Part shown: piece by piece, positions 34,128 to 42,030 of the stretch
Position numbering within the stretch: position 1 is the stretch's first letter
Layout of the letters: each line of letters starts with the position of its first letter
From: JAZDEY01 sp043808325 [NCBI: Candidatus Eiseniibacteriota bacterium]
Lineage (GTDB): Bacteria > Arandabacterota > Arandabacteria > Arandabacterales
NCBI GenBank assembly: GCA_043808325.1
Contig: JAZDEY010000031.1
Coordinates: 17,231-81,230 of the forward strand
Length of the DNA: 64,000 nt
Direction of reading: 5' to 3'
Notes under the pieces: model-generated
The model's database searches: none
Seen by the model: the letters and a program-made list of their open reading frames with translations, nothing else
Told to the model about the DNA's origin: nothing
Program-made: the position numbers and the translations under genes

Positions 34128-36205
34128 CAATCAGGGAAGAGATGGAGGGTGTTCTCAGGACGGCTTTGGAGCTCGAGTACCCCGCGCTCGGCCACCTCAA
34201 ATTTGAGGTTTTCAAGTCCCACGGAAAGGCCTTCGGCGATTTCGCGAGCAACGTGGCCATCCTGGCCGGTAAAGCCCTTGAGGGCGATCCCATGGCGCTG
34301 GCGGAGACGCTGGGCCGGAGAGCCAGGACCTCCTCTCGAACGATCGCCGCGATCGAGACTGCCCGGCCCGGATTCATAAATATCTCCGTTACGAGCGAGG
34401 CCTATCTCGCCAAACTCGGGGAGATCGTCGCCTGGAGCGACGATGAGACTTACGGCTCCTGCTCCCTCGGTGAGGGCAAGCTGGTTCAGGTGGAATTCGT
34501 CAGTGCCAACCCGACCGGGCCTCTCAACGTAGTAAGCGCGCGGGCAGCGGCTGTGGGCGACTCTCTGGTGAGGCTGCTCCGGCGAATCGGATTCGATGCG
34601 CGGAGCGAGTTCTACGTCAACGATGCCGGGACCCAGATTGAAATGCTCGGGAATTCGCTCGAGGCCCGTCTGCGCGAAATCCTGGGCGAAGGTGTTGAAA
34701 TCCCCGAAGGCGGCTATCCCGGCGAATACTTGAAAGCGGTGGCCCAGAAGGTGAAGGGGCTTGCCGACTGGGCAGACCGGCAGCTGGAGGCCGACCGCGA
34801 TCAGGCTGAACTCCCGCCCGCCGAAGAGGCCGGCATCATAGAGGATTTCTTGGCGCGGGAGGCGCTCCCCGGCCAGGCCGGATCCGGAGAGATCAGGGAT
34901 TGTCTTGCCGAGTACCGCAGCTTCAAACAGGCGCTTCCACCCGATCAAGGCGATTGGTGGGCGGCGCTCTATATTTGCAATCTCTCCGGCAGGTCTCTTG
35001 GGACAGACGATCTGACGGCCAGATTGGTCTGGCTGGACCGATACCGCAGCTTCTTGCGTGCGACCCGCAGAGGCGAAGGGACAGGTTATTCACGGGTTTC
35101 GACTCCCGCGGCGCGTGTGTTCACGGGAGAAGCAACGCCCGGGCGGCGTTTCGACTTCAGCAGGTTCGCAATTGAGAGAATTGTTGAGGGGCAACGGACA
35201 TCGCTCCAAAGATTCGGCAGGCGCCCTGAGGGAGGCCTCACGTTCGATGCCTGGGTGAGGGAATCCTCGCTTGAGGATCTCCTCGGCGAGGTTTCGGCAA
35301 GGCTGGTCTCGGATCGCCGCTTCGTCTATGAAAAGGATGGAGCGGTATGGCTCAAGGATGAGGAATCCCAGGGCCAAGATCGAGATGCGGGCGGGGGAGA
35401 GGAGAGCGATGAAAGAGACGAGTGGGTGATACGGCGCAGAACAGGCAAGCCCACCTATTTCTTGACTGACATAACCTATCACATTGACAAGCGCCGGCGC
35501 GGCTTCGAGCGCGTTATAGATATATGGGGTCCCGACCACCACGGCCATGTGGGCCGAATGAAAACGGCAATGGCAATCGTCTCCCGCGTAATGCCGGAGC
35601 TGGCAATCGGGGACGACTGGCTTGAGGTCTTGATTGCCCAGCAGGTCAACCTGGTGCGGGAAGGCAAGCGCGTCCAGATGTCCAAGCGGGCAGGGGAATA
35701 CGTCACGCTGGACGATGTCGTGACTGAAGTGGGGGCTGACGCCGCACGCTTCTTCTTCCTAATGCGGAGATCAAACAGCCACCTGGATTTTGACCTGGAC
35801 CTTGCCAAGAGAACCTCCGAGGAGAACCCGGTATACTACATTCAGTATGCCCATGCGAGAATATGCAGCATCCTGGAATTCGCCGGACAGAACGGTTTCG
35901 ACCGGCTACCTCCGCCCGGGGCCGGACTCTCGCTGCTCGTATCTCCCGAGGAGATGGATCTCGTCAAGGGGCTCGGCGACTTTGAGGACGTGGTGAGAGC
36001 CAGTGCCCTGGCGCATGAGCCCCACAGGATTGTGGGATACCTCGTCGATCTTGCCGGACGATTCCACAGGTTCTACCATAACCACCGGGTGGTGACCGAA
36101 GATAGGCCCCTCTCGGAAGCCAGGCTCTGCCTTTGCTGGGCGATGCGGACCATCTTGCGAAGCGCGCTTTCCTTGATCGGCGTATCCGCCCCGGCGTCGA
36201 TGTGA
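34124..36205 (+). CDS. argS: Arginyl-tRNA synthetase, atypical
   Basis: Charges tRNA-Arg. At 693 residues it is about 120 longer than most bacterial ArgRS. Family context is clear: VSANPTGPL, then FYVNDAGTQ, DIWGPDHHGHVGRMK, and the KMSKS-type loop MSKRAGEYVTL at 519. The HIGH motif, normally HVGH after PTGPL, reads NVVS (135-138), so both histidines are missing. An extra segment lies roughly between residues 255 and 345, and a charged low-complexity stretch follows near 420-440. The GTG 34124 start overlaps rsfS; ATG 34142 is possible. It may be a divergent but working enzyme; no second argS is seen in the window. Confidence 0.9.
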   Translation: MTIREEMEGVLRTALELEYPALGHLKFEVFKSHGKAFGDFASNVAILAGKALEGDPMALAETLGRRARTSSRTIAAIETARPGFINISVTSEAYLAKLGEIVAWSDDETYGSCSLGEGKLVQVEFVSANPTGPLNVVSARAAAVGDSLVRLLRRIGFDARSEFYVNDAGTQIEMLGNSLEARLREILGEGVEIPEGGYPGEYLKAVAQKVKGLADWADRQLEADRDQAELPPAEEAGIIEDFLAREALPGQAGSGEIRDCLAEYRSFKQALPPDQGDWWAALYICNLSGRSLGTDDLTARLVWLDRYRSFLRATRRGEGTGYSRVSTPAARVFTGEATPGRRFDFSRFAIERIVEGQRTSLQRFGRRPEGGLTFDAWVRESSLEDLLGEVSARLVSDRRFVYEKDGAVWLKDEESQGQDRDAGGGEESDERDEWVIRRRTGKPTYFLTDITYHIDKRRRGFERVIDIWGPDHHGHVGRMKTAMAIVSRVMPELAIGDDWLEVLIAQQVNLVREGKRVQMSKRAGEYVTLDDVVTEVGADAARFFFLMRRSNSHLDFDLDLAKRTSEENPVYYIQYAHARICSILEFAGQNGFDRLPPPGAGLSLLVSPEEMDLVKGLGDFEDVVRASALAHEPHRIVGYLVDLAGRFHRFYHNHRVVTEDRPLSEARLCLCWAMRTILRSALSLIGVSAPASM

Positions 36206-36223
36206 TCGAACGGACGGCCAATC

Positions 36224-37846
36224 ATGAGTGACGCCAACAAGCCCGATAGACTGTGGATGGCAATCCTCGCGGGCTACTGTATCTACGCGGCGCTCTTCAT
36301 CCTGAGAACCAGCTTCGTACTTGACGGTGAGAGGTATTTCTCTCTCTTCGACGATGCCATGATCTCAATGACCTACGCCAGGAACCTTGCCCACGGGCAG
36401 GGTCTGGTCTGGAATCCGGGTGGCGAAAGGGTAGAGGGAATCACCAATCTCGCCTGGACCCTCTACATGGCATTGCTCCATCTGATCCCGCTTGCCAAGT
36501 CGAAGATTAGCCTGCTGGTTCAGGCGACGAGTGCGGTGCTGCTGCTTGTGAGCCTGGTCTTCATCAAACGCATAGCCCAGGCGATCTCCGAGGGTTCAAG
36601 GTTTGTCTGGGTTGGAGCCGTAGTCCTTTCGGCATTCTACATGCCCACCAACAACTGGAGCCTCCAGGGGATGGAGGTCGGGCTGCTGATTCTGCTGGTC
36701 GGCCTCGCAGTCGACCGCACCATACGGGCGATCCAGTCCGGACGATTCTCGCTCGTGCCCTATGCGATTCTGGCCCTGGCAATGCTTGTGAGATTGGACA
36801 TGGCCGTACCTTTTGCAGTCGTGCTGGTCTTTATGGCGGCCACCGACCGAGAGAACAGGAAGAAACACATCACCTTCGGTCTCGCTTTCTTTGGAGTCGC
36901 AGTCGCCTCCCAGACTATCTTCCGGGTCTTGTACTACGGCGACCTCCTGCCAAACACCTATTATCAGAAGCTGACGGGCTACCCCTTCCTCTGGAGGATC
37001 ACCCGCGGTCTTTATGTAACCTTCGTCTTCATATGGCGAATGAATTGGATCTTCTTCCTGGTGCCCGTAAGCCTCCTCTTCATGAGGCGGAGCCGACCGG
37101 AGAGGCTCCTGGCCTGCGTGGTAGGCGGCCAACTTGCGTACAGCATATTTGTGGGAGGCGATGCCTGGGAGAACTGGGGTGGAGCCAACCGCTATGTCTG
37201 TATTGCCATGCCCTGTTTCTTCATCCTGTTCTGCCGCGGCCTCGATACGATCGGCGAGCGCATCAAGACCTACCTCACCAAGTGCCGGCCCGGGCTACCG
37301 GCCGAGATTGGCGCAAGATACATCCGGCGCGCCGCAGTTGCACTCGTCCTTGTAAGCCTGGCCAGCTTCAATGCGATCTATGGGCCCGCCGCGCTTACAC
37401 AGTTGCTCTTGCTTAAGAGACCGGTTCACGCGGATGATAACGAGAGAATGGCGGCAAGGGGCCTGGCGATTGCCAAGATCACCGGCCAACGGGCGCGCGT
37501 TGCGGTTGTGTGGGACGGGGCGATTCCTTATTTCTCGGAACGATACGCCATCAGCATCCTGGGAAAAAACGACCGCAAGATAGCCCACGAGCCCATGAAG
37601 ACCTTCTCCGGACCGAAGAAGCTGGTCGCTTTCTACCCGGGTCATCTCAAGTGGGACTACACCTATTCGATAGGGCAACTGAAGCCTGATGTGGTGGCGC
37701 AGCTCTGGCAGAATCCGGAGACCGCGGCGCCCTATCTCAAAACGGACTATCTGCAGGTGCGGGTCGGCGGCTTCGGCATGCACCTCAAGAGCGGCTCCCC
37801 TAACATCCGCTGGGACAAGGTCTCCACCCTATCGCCCAATGGATGA
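36224..37846 (+). CDS. Multipass membrane glycosyltransferase-like (GT-C)
   Basis: A 540-residue membrane protein with about 10-11 helices and a soluble tail from about 420. The N-terminal loop has the GT-C type acidic pair FDDAMISMTYARN, followed by GQGLVWNPGGERVEGITN, a pattern of bacterial AftB-like and related lipid-linked sugar transferases. I infer transfer of a sugar from a polyprenyl-phosphate donor onto a cell-surface glycan, but donor and acceptor are unknown. It follows argS by 18 bp. No other surface-glycan genes flank it, so it may be a lone enzyme. Confidence 0.65.
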   Translation: MSDANKPDRLWMAILAGYCIYAALFILRTSFVLDGERYFSLFDDAMISMTYARNLAHGQGLVWNPGGERVEGITNLAWTLYMALLHLIPLAKSKISLLVQATSAVLLLVSLVFIKRIAQAISEGSRFVWVGAVVLSAFYMPTNNWSLQGMEVGLLILLVGLAVDRTIRAIQSGRFSLVPYAILALAMLVRLDMAVPFAVVLVFMAATDRENRKKHITFGLAFFGVAVASQTIFRVLYYGDLLPNTYYQKLTGYPFLWRITRGLYVTFVFIWRMNWIFFLVPVSLLFMRRSRPERLLACVVGGQLAYSIFVGGDAWENWGGANRYVCIAMPCFFILFCRGLDTIGERIKTYLTKCRPGLPAEIGARYIRRAAVALVLVSLASFNAIYGPAALTQLLLLKRPVHADDNERMAARGLAIAKITGQRARVAVVWDGAIPYFSERYAISILGKNDRKIAHEPMKTFSGPKKLVAFYPGHLKWDYTYSIGQLKPDVVAQLWQNPETAAPYLKTDYLQVRVGGFGMHLKSGSPNIRWDKVSTLSPNG

Positions 37847-37879
37847 ACGAACCCGCCGGTTCTCCCGAGGGCTTTTTGC

Positions 37880-37908
37880 TTGATAGCCGGTCGGAGTTGT
37901 GGTATGAT
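37880..37908 (+). promoter_or_regulatory. Strong housekeeping promoter, leaderless geometry
   Basis: TTGATA (37880-37885), exactly 17 bp, TATGAT (37903-37908). The GTG start codon of the next gene is at 37914, five bases after the -10. Transcription would start at or next to the start codon, so the message would be leaderless. No ribosome site precedes the GTG. Confidence 0.65.
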
Positions 37909-37913
37909 TCGAC

Positions 37914-38630
37914 GTGGCAAACAGCCCTCTGGAGGCGAGTTTGGCGTTACAGCGTGACGTTCCTGAAGAAAAAATCAAACGGGCGATCGCCTCGCTGCCC
38001 GATGTGCAGTCCTGCAATGTCGAGTTCAACCCTGACGGTTCGATCTCAGCCATCCACATAGTCTCCTCCACCAAGAGATCACCCAAGCAGATTGTGCGGG
38101 ATGTCGAGTCCGTGTTGCTTGCCGACTTCGAAATAAAGATCGACCATAGGAAGGTGTCAATCGCCCGAGTGGAGGACAAGGCTGCCCGACGAGCCGAGCG
38201 GCATCTGCGTCCCAAACTGGTGGCGATCAAGCTGGCTATATCCGGAGGCAAAGGCAGTGTGGAGGTGGTGCTGGAGAGGGCCGGGTTTACCGTTACCGGC
38301 GAGGCCGGAGGTGTTGCGGAGAGGGGCGGGAATCTGAGGCTTGTCGCGAGGGCGACCTTCCGCGCCCTGGAGAAGATGGTTGGGCCGGAGGCCGCCTTTG
38401 AGCTCCTGGACGTAATACGGATCCAAAGCGGCGAGAGAAAGGCCGTGGTGGTGCTTGCCGGTTTTGCGTCTCCCAGCGAGATCAAGAGCCTCGCCGGGTG
38501 CGTGCAATTTCATGATGATGAACAGAAGGCCGTTGCGCTTGCCGCACTTGACGCCTCAAACCGCATCGTCGAGATTCTGGAGCAGCCTGAGCAGACCGAG
38601 TATGAGGTAACACCCTTTCCTGAAGACTGA
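37914..38630 (+). CDS. Unknown conserved-looking protein, 238 aa
   Basis: I do not recognise the family with certainty. There is a ferredoxin-like alpha/beta N-terminal part (VQSCNVEF, ISAIHIVSS), followed by RSPKQIVRDVESVLLADF and IDHRKVSIARVE, which recalls small domains in several uncharacterised bacterial proteins. A second half (about 100-235) repeats beta-rich text with GERKAVVVLAGF. There is no signal peptide, membrane helix or metal motif. The GTG start at 37914 sits just behind a strong promoter. The coding is convincing from codon use and length. It stands alone between a GT-C-like gene and purM. Confidence 0.6.
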   Translation: MANSPLEASLALQRDVPEEKIKRAIASLPDVQSCNVEFNPDGSISAIHIVSSTKRSPKQIVRDVESVLLADFEIKIDHRKVSIARVEDKAARRAERHLRPKLVAIKLAISGGKGSVEVVLERAGFTVTGEAGGVAERGGNLRLVARATFRALEKMVGPEAAFELLDVIRIQSGERKAVVVLAGFASPSEIKSLAGCVQFHDDEQKAVALAALDASNRIVEILEQPEQTEYEVTPFPED

Positions 38631-38670
38631 GGTGTCCCCAGATTTACACCGCCGTTCATATTCCTACACC
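38631..38670 (+). promoter_or_regulatory. Candidate upstream activator sites for sigma-54
   Basis: GGTGT-N10-ACACC (38631-38650) has the TGT-N10-ACA geometry of NifA/NtrC-class enhancer sites. A second TACACC at 38665-38670 is 20 bp, two turns, downstream of the first TACACC (38645-38650). Both lie about 85-120 bp upstream of the start expected for the -24/-12 element at 38731. The same bases could form mutually exclusive RNA hairpins, an alternative reading. Confidence 0.5.
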
Positions 38671-38730
38671 TCGCTTTAGAAGTGTGTTGAGTAAGTTTGC
38701 GGTTAATAGCAGAATGCTTCAGTGTCTTGA

Positions 38731-38746
38731 TGGCACGCCTGATGCA
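38731..38746 (+). promoter_or_regulatory. Sigma-54 (-24/-12) promoter of purM
   Basis: TGGCACGCCTGATGCA matches TGGCACG-N4-TTGCA with a single mismatch and the required GG-N10-GC spacing. It is in the 142-bp non-coding gap before purM, the expected place. The start should fall near 38757, which favours ATG 38773 (AGAGGTGGGG before it) over GTG 38767. Confidence 0.7.
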
Positions 38747-38772
38747 ATATTAGGAGGCCGGCAGAGGTGGGG

Positions 38773-39777
38773 ATGAAGCGAATCACTTATAGCCAATCCG
38801 GGGTCGATCTGGACCGATATGACGGCCTGGTCAAGGTCATCAAACAGATCCTCACTCGTTCGAGTCGATCAAGCGGCAGCGGCCACTTCGCAGGAATGAT
38901 CGAGCTCGGCGGCAGGACCGGCCAGATCCTGGTGGCCAGCGTCGACGGCGTGGGCACCAAGGTTAAGGTTGCGGCCCAGTACGGCCGGTATCGCGGATTG
39001 GGAAGAGACATAGTGGGCCACTGCGTCAACGACATTCTGTGCATAGGAGCACGGCCGATAGGCTTTCTCGACTACATCGCTTTTGACAAACTGAATGTGA
39101 AGGCCTTCAAGGAGATTCTCTCCGGGCTGGCTTCGGAGTGCAGGAGGTGCGGTATTCAGCTGATCGGCGGCGAAACCGCCGAGATGCCAGGGGTCTATCG
39201 ACGCGGGGAATGCGATCTCGCGGGATTCATTATCGGACTCACCACCAGATCGACTATGCTCGATGGAACAAGAATCAGCAAAGGCGACCTGGTGGTGGGG
39301 CTCCCTTCAAACGGTTTGCACACCAACGGGTTTAGCCTTGCAAGGCGGGTACTGCTCGAACGGCGCGGCATGGATCTCCATCGCCCTCCCACTGGTTGGC
39401 GCGAGCCTCTGGGCAGGGTGCTCCTCAGGCCGCACACCAACTATCTCGAGTCGGTCTATCCGCTCGTCCAACGAAGGCTCCTCACGGGCGTTGCCCATAT
39501 CACCGGTGGAGGGATTGCCGGTAATCTCGAAAGGATACTGCCGAGGAACCTGGATGCCACTCTGAAGAGATCCCTGTGGCGTGTGCCCAAGATATTCGAT
39601 CTGATTGCCGAGAGCGGCCCGGTGGACGAGGCCGAGATGTTTCGGGTCTTCAACATGGGCCTCGGCATGCTGCTTGTTGTTCCTGAGCGGAACCTCCCTG
39701 CCGTAATGAAACAGACTGAGGATTCGAGGGTTGTGGGGGAGATTGTGGAAGGTGTGGGGAAAGTAATCGTCAGCTGA
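38773..39777 (+). CDS. purM: Phosphoribosylformylglycinamidine cyclo-ligase
   Basis: Closes the imidazole ring to form AIR in purine synthesis. It is 334 residues of the PurM/AIRS fold. Marks are YSQSGVDLDRYD at the N-terminus, GTKVKVA for ATP/substrate, DIVGHCVNDILCIGARP (the conserved aspartates) and the GLHTNGFSLAR loop. It is separated from the other purine genes and sits behind a sigma-54 type promoter. An activator gene starts 19 bp downstream, so the pair probably forms one operon. Nothing in the protein is unusual; the regulation is. Confidence 0.96.
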   Translation: MKRITYSQSGVDLDRYDGLVKVIKQILTRSSRSSGSGHFAGMIELGGRTGQILVASVDGVGTKVKVAAQYGRYRGLGRDIVGHCVNDILCIGARPIGFLDYIAFDKLNVKAFKEILSGLASECRRCGIQLIGGETAEMPGVYRRGECDLAGFIIGLTTRSTMLDGTRISKGDLVVGLPSNGLHTNGFSLARRVLLERRGMDLHRPPTGWREPLGRVLLRPHTNYLESVYPLVQRRLLTGVAHITGGGIAGNLERILPRNLDATLKRSLWRVPKIFDLIAESGPVDEAEMFRVFNMGLGMLLVVPERNLPAVMKQTEDSRVVGEIVEGVGKVIVS

Positions 39778-39796
39778 CCCGCAGCAGATTCTAACC

Positions 39797-40750
39797 ATGA
39801 AAAGCGGCGATGTCGTCTTTCGAAGCAAAGAGATGGAGCTTGCGATCAGGACGGCGCAGATGGTTGCGCCGGCCTCCAGTCCGGTCTTGATCGAGGGCGA
39901 AAGCGGTACCGGCAAGGAACTGATAGCCAGGTTGGTTCACTCCGCAAGTCCGCGGCGGCATAAGCCGTTCGTTGCCGTCAACTGCGGCGCGATCCCGGAG
40001 ACCCTTTTTGAGAGCGAACTCTTCGGTCATATCGCAGGATCATTCACCGGCGCCTTTCGTGACAAACCCGGAATCTTCGAGGTCGCCAACGGCGGTGTCC
40101 TCTTCCTCGACGAAATAGGTGATCTCTCGCTGCCGATACAGGCCAAACTCCTGAGGGTGCTGCAGGAGAGCGAATTTAGACGCCTGGGTGACACTCGGAC
40201 AAGTCGAATCGACGTAAGAGTGATTTCCGCCACCAACAAGGATCTCGAAAACGAAATGAAGCACCGGCGGTTCCGGGAGGATCTCTTCTTCCGAATCAGC
40301 GTCCTCAGGGTCTACGTGGAGCCTCTGAGGCGCAGGCGGGAAGACGTGCCCGTGCTCGCCGATCACTTCGCCGCCAAGTATGCGGCACTCCTGGGGAAAG
40401 AGAAGCCCGAGATTGCCGAGGAGGTCCTGCACCTGTTCGACGCTTATGCCTGGCCCGGAAACGTCCGGGAGCTCGAGAATGAAATCCAGCGGTTGATCGC
40501 CCTCTCACCGGACGGGACGCTGGCGGCGCATCAGGTCTCCAAACGGATTAAGGACAGTCTGTGGAGAGACCTCGACCGGCGCGTGGTGGGTGGCCTCAAG
40601 GAAAGGCTTGCGGTCTTTGAACGGGAGATAATCAAAGAAACACTCGAGAAATACCAGTGGAACAAGAGCGAGACTGCACGGCACCTGGGACTCACGCGGC
40701 AGGGCCTGCATCGCAAAGTGCACCGGCTGGGTATCCTGAGAGAGCACTGA
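39797..40750 (+). CDS. Sigma-54 activator without sensor domain
   Basis: A 317-residue enhancer-binding protein made only of an AAA+ domain and a Fis-type HTH, like PspF. Walker A GESGTGKE is at 34-41, the sigma-54 loop is GSFTGA at 81-86 (Ala to Ser at position 2), Walker B is FLDEIGD near 108, and the arginine finger region is FREDLFFRI. The HTH is near 289-310 (NKSETARHLGLTRQGLHRK). With no receiver or ligand domain, activity is probably set by expression or by a partner protein. It follows purM by 19 bp and may activate the promoter upstream of purM, hence itself. Confidence 0.9.
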   Translation: MKSGDVVFRSKEMELAIRTAQMVAPASSPVLIEGESGTGKELIARLVHSASPRRHKPFVAVNCGAIPETLFESELFGHIAGSFTGAFRDKPGIFEVANGGVLFLDEIGDLSLPIQAKLLRVLQESEFRRLGDTRTSRIDVRVISATNKDLENEMKHRRFREDLFFRISVLRVYVEPLRRRREDVPVLADHFAAKYAALLGKEKPEIAEEVLHLFDAYAWPGNVRELENEIQRLIALSPDGTLAAHQVSKRIKDSLWRDLDRRVVGGLKERLAVFEREIIKETLEKYQWNKSETARHLGLTRQGLHRKVHRLGILREH

Positions 40751-40777
40751 AGCGGCGCCCGCAGCCAACAAATGGAG

Positions 40778-40806
40778 TTGACGCGGCCCGGCAGGTTGTG
40801 TATTTT
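40778..40806 (+). promoter_or_regulatory. Housekeeping promoter of apgM
   Basis: TTGACG (40778-40783), 17-bp spacer, TATTTT (40801-40806). Predicted start is near 40813, then AAGGAGGG (40817-40823) and the GTG start at 40831. Confidence 0.65.
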
Positions 40807-40830
40807 GTCGACGACCAAGGAGGGACCAGC

Positions 40831-42030
40831 GTGTACGACCGCCTTCTCGAGCGGATAGTGAAGCCCGGCGATTCGAAGATTCTCCTGATTGTAGTGGACG
40901 GCCTGGGTGGACTTCCCTCACCTGATACCGGGAAGACCGAACTGGAGACTGCCGTCAAACCCGAGATAGACAAGCTCGCCCAGAGGTCAGCCTTGGGCGT
41001 TACCGATCCCATCGCCCCCGGCATCACACCCGGCAGCGGCCCCGCTCATCTGGCTATCTTCGGCTACGATCCCGTCAAATGGGAGATTGGCCGAGGTATC
41101 TTAAGCGCGCTCGGGATAGGCTTCCCGGTCGAGCGGAGCGACCTCACGGCCAGAGGCAACTTTGCCAGTGTGGATGCCGGCGGAATCGTTACCGATCGTC
41201 GAGCCGGCAGGATTTCAACCGAGAAGAGCACCGAGCTGTGCGGGTTGCTTGACGGGATGAGGATCGGCGATACCCAAGTCTTCGTGAGGCCCGAGAAAGA
41301 ACACCGTTTCGCGGTGATCTTTAGAGGGCGCGGGTTCTCCGATCGATTGACCGACTCCGATCCTCAAGTTGCAGGACAGAAGCCTCGGCAAGTGGAAGCT
41401 AAGGAAGCGGCCGCCGCCGAGACCGCACGGATCGTGAACACCTTCCTAGACCAAGCGATCGAGGCCCTCAAAGGGAAGTCGCCCGCCAATGCGATTCTCT
41501 TGAGGGGTTTTGCCAAACATCCCGAGTTGCCGTCCTTCTCATCACGATACAAGATCAAAGCCTGCGCGATCGCTGCCTATCCCATGTACAAAGGGCTGGC
41601 GCGCCTGGTGGGGATGAGCGTGATCGATGGCCTTGAGTCACTTGACTCGCAGGTTGATGCTCTCGCGAAGGCATGGCACGACTTCGATTTCTTCTATTTC
41701 CACTATAAGAAACCTGACTCACGCGGTGAAGACGGCGATTTCGCCGGCAAGGTGAAGGCCATTGAAGAGCTTGACCGGTATCTTCCCCGAGTGATCAAGC
41801 AGTCTCCGGACGTGCTTGTCCTCACCGGAGATCATTCGACGCCGAGCGTCTTGAAGATGCATAGCTGGCATCCGGTGCCGCTCCTTGTGTGGTCAAGGTG
41901 GATCATTGCCGACGGCCTTCCCCTCAACGAGAGAACCTGCGCGAGGGGCGGCCTCGGTAGGCTCAGGGCGGTTGAGGTTCTCCCCCTTATGATGGCGAAC
42001 GCCCTCAGGCTTGAGAAGTTCGGTGCGTAG
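40831..42030 (+). CDS. apgM: Cofactor-independent phosphoglycerate mutase, ApgM type
   Basis: Interconverts 3- and 2-phosphoglycerate in glycolysis/gluconeogenesis without 2,3-bisphosphoglycerate. This is the archaeal-type enzyme of the alkaline phosphatase superfamily, less common in bacteria than GpmI. It is 399 residues. Metal and catalytic marks are VDGLGGLP near 21, GITPGSGPAHLAIFGYDP near 65-82, and LTGDHSTPS with HSWHPVPLL near 333-353. The start GTG 40831 has a strong ribosome site and a promoter directly upstream. It overlaps lnt by 20 bases. Whether GpmI also exists elsewhere is unknown. Confidence 0.93.
   Translation: MYDRLLERIVKPGDSKILLIVVDGLGGLPSPDTGKTELETAVKPEIDKLAQRSALGVTDPIAPGITPGSGPAHLAIFGYDPVKWEIGRGILSALGIGFPVERSDLTARGNFASVDAGGIVTDRRAGRISTEKSTELCGLLDGMRIGDTQVFVRPEKEHRFAVIFRGRGFSDRLTDSDPQVAGQKPRQVEAKEAAAAETARIVNTFLDQAIEALKGKSPANAILLRGFAKHPELPSFSSRYKIKACAIAAYPMYKGLARLVGMSVIDGLESLDSQVDALAKAWHDFDFFYFHYKKPDSRGEDGDFAGKVKAIEELDRYLPRVIKQSPDVLVLTGDHSTPSVLKMHSWHPVPLLVWSRWIIADGLPLNERTCARGGLGRLRAVEVLPLMMANALRLEKFGA

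Noticed and set aside
37850-37878. GAACC-N4-GGTTC followed by TTTTT as a terminator
   Set aside because: The stem is only 5 bp and the T-run starts more than 10 bases later; energetically weak.
38628-38672. RNA attenuator made of competing GGTGT/ACACC hairpins before purM
   Set aside because: These bases lie upstream of the -24/-12 promoter, so they would not be in the purM transcript unless an upstream promoter reads through; activator sites fit better.
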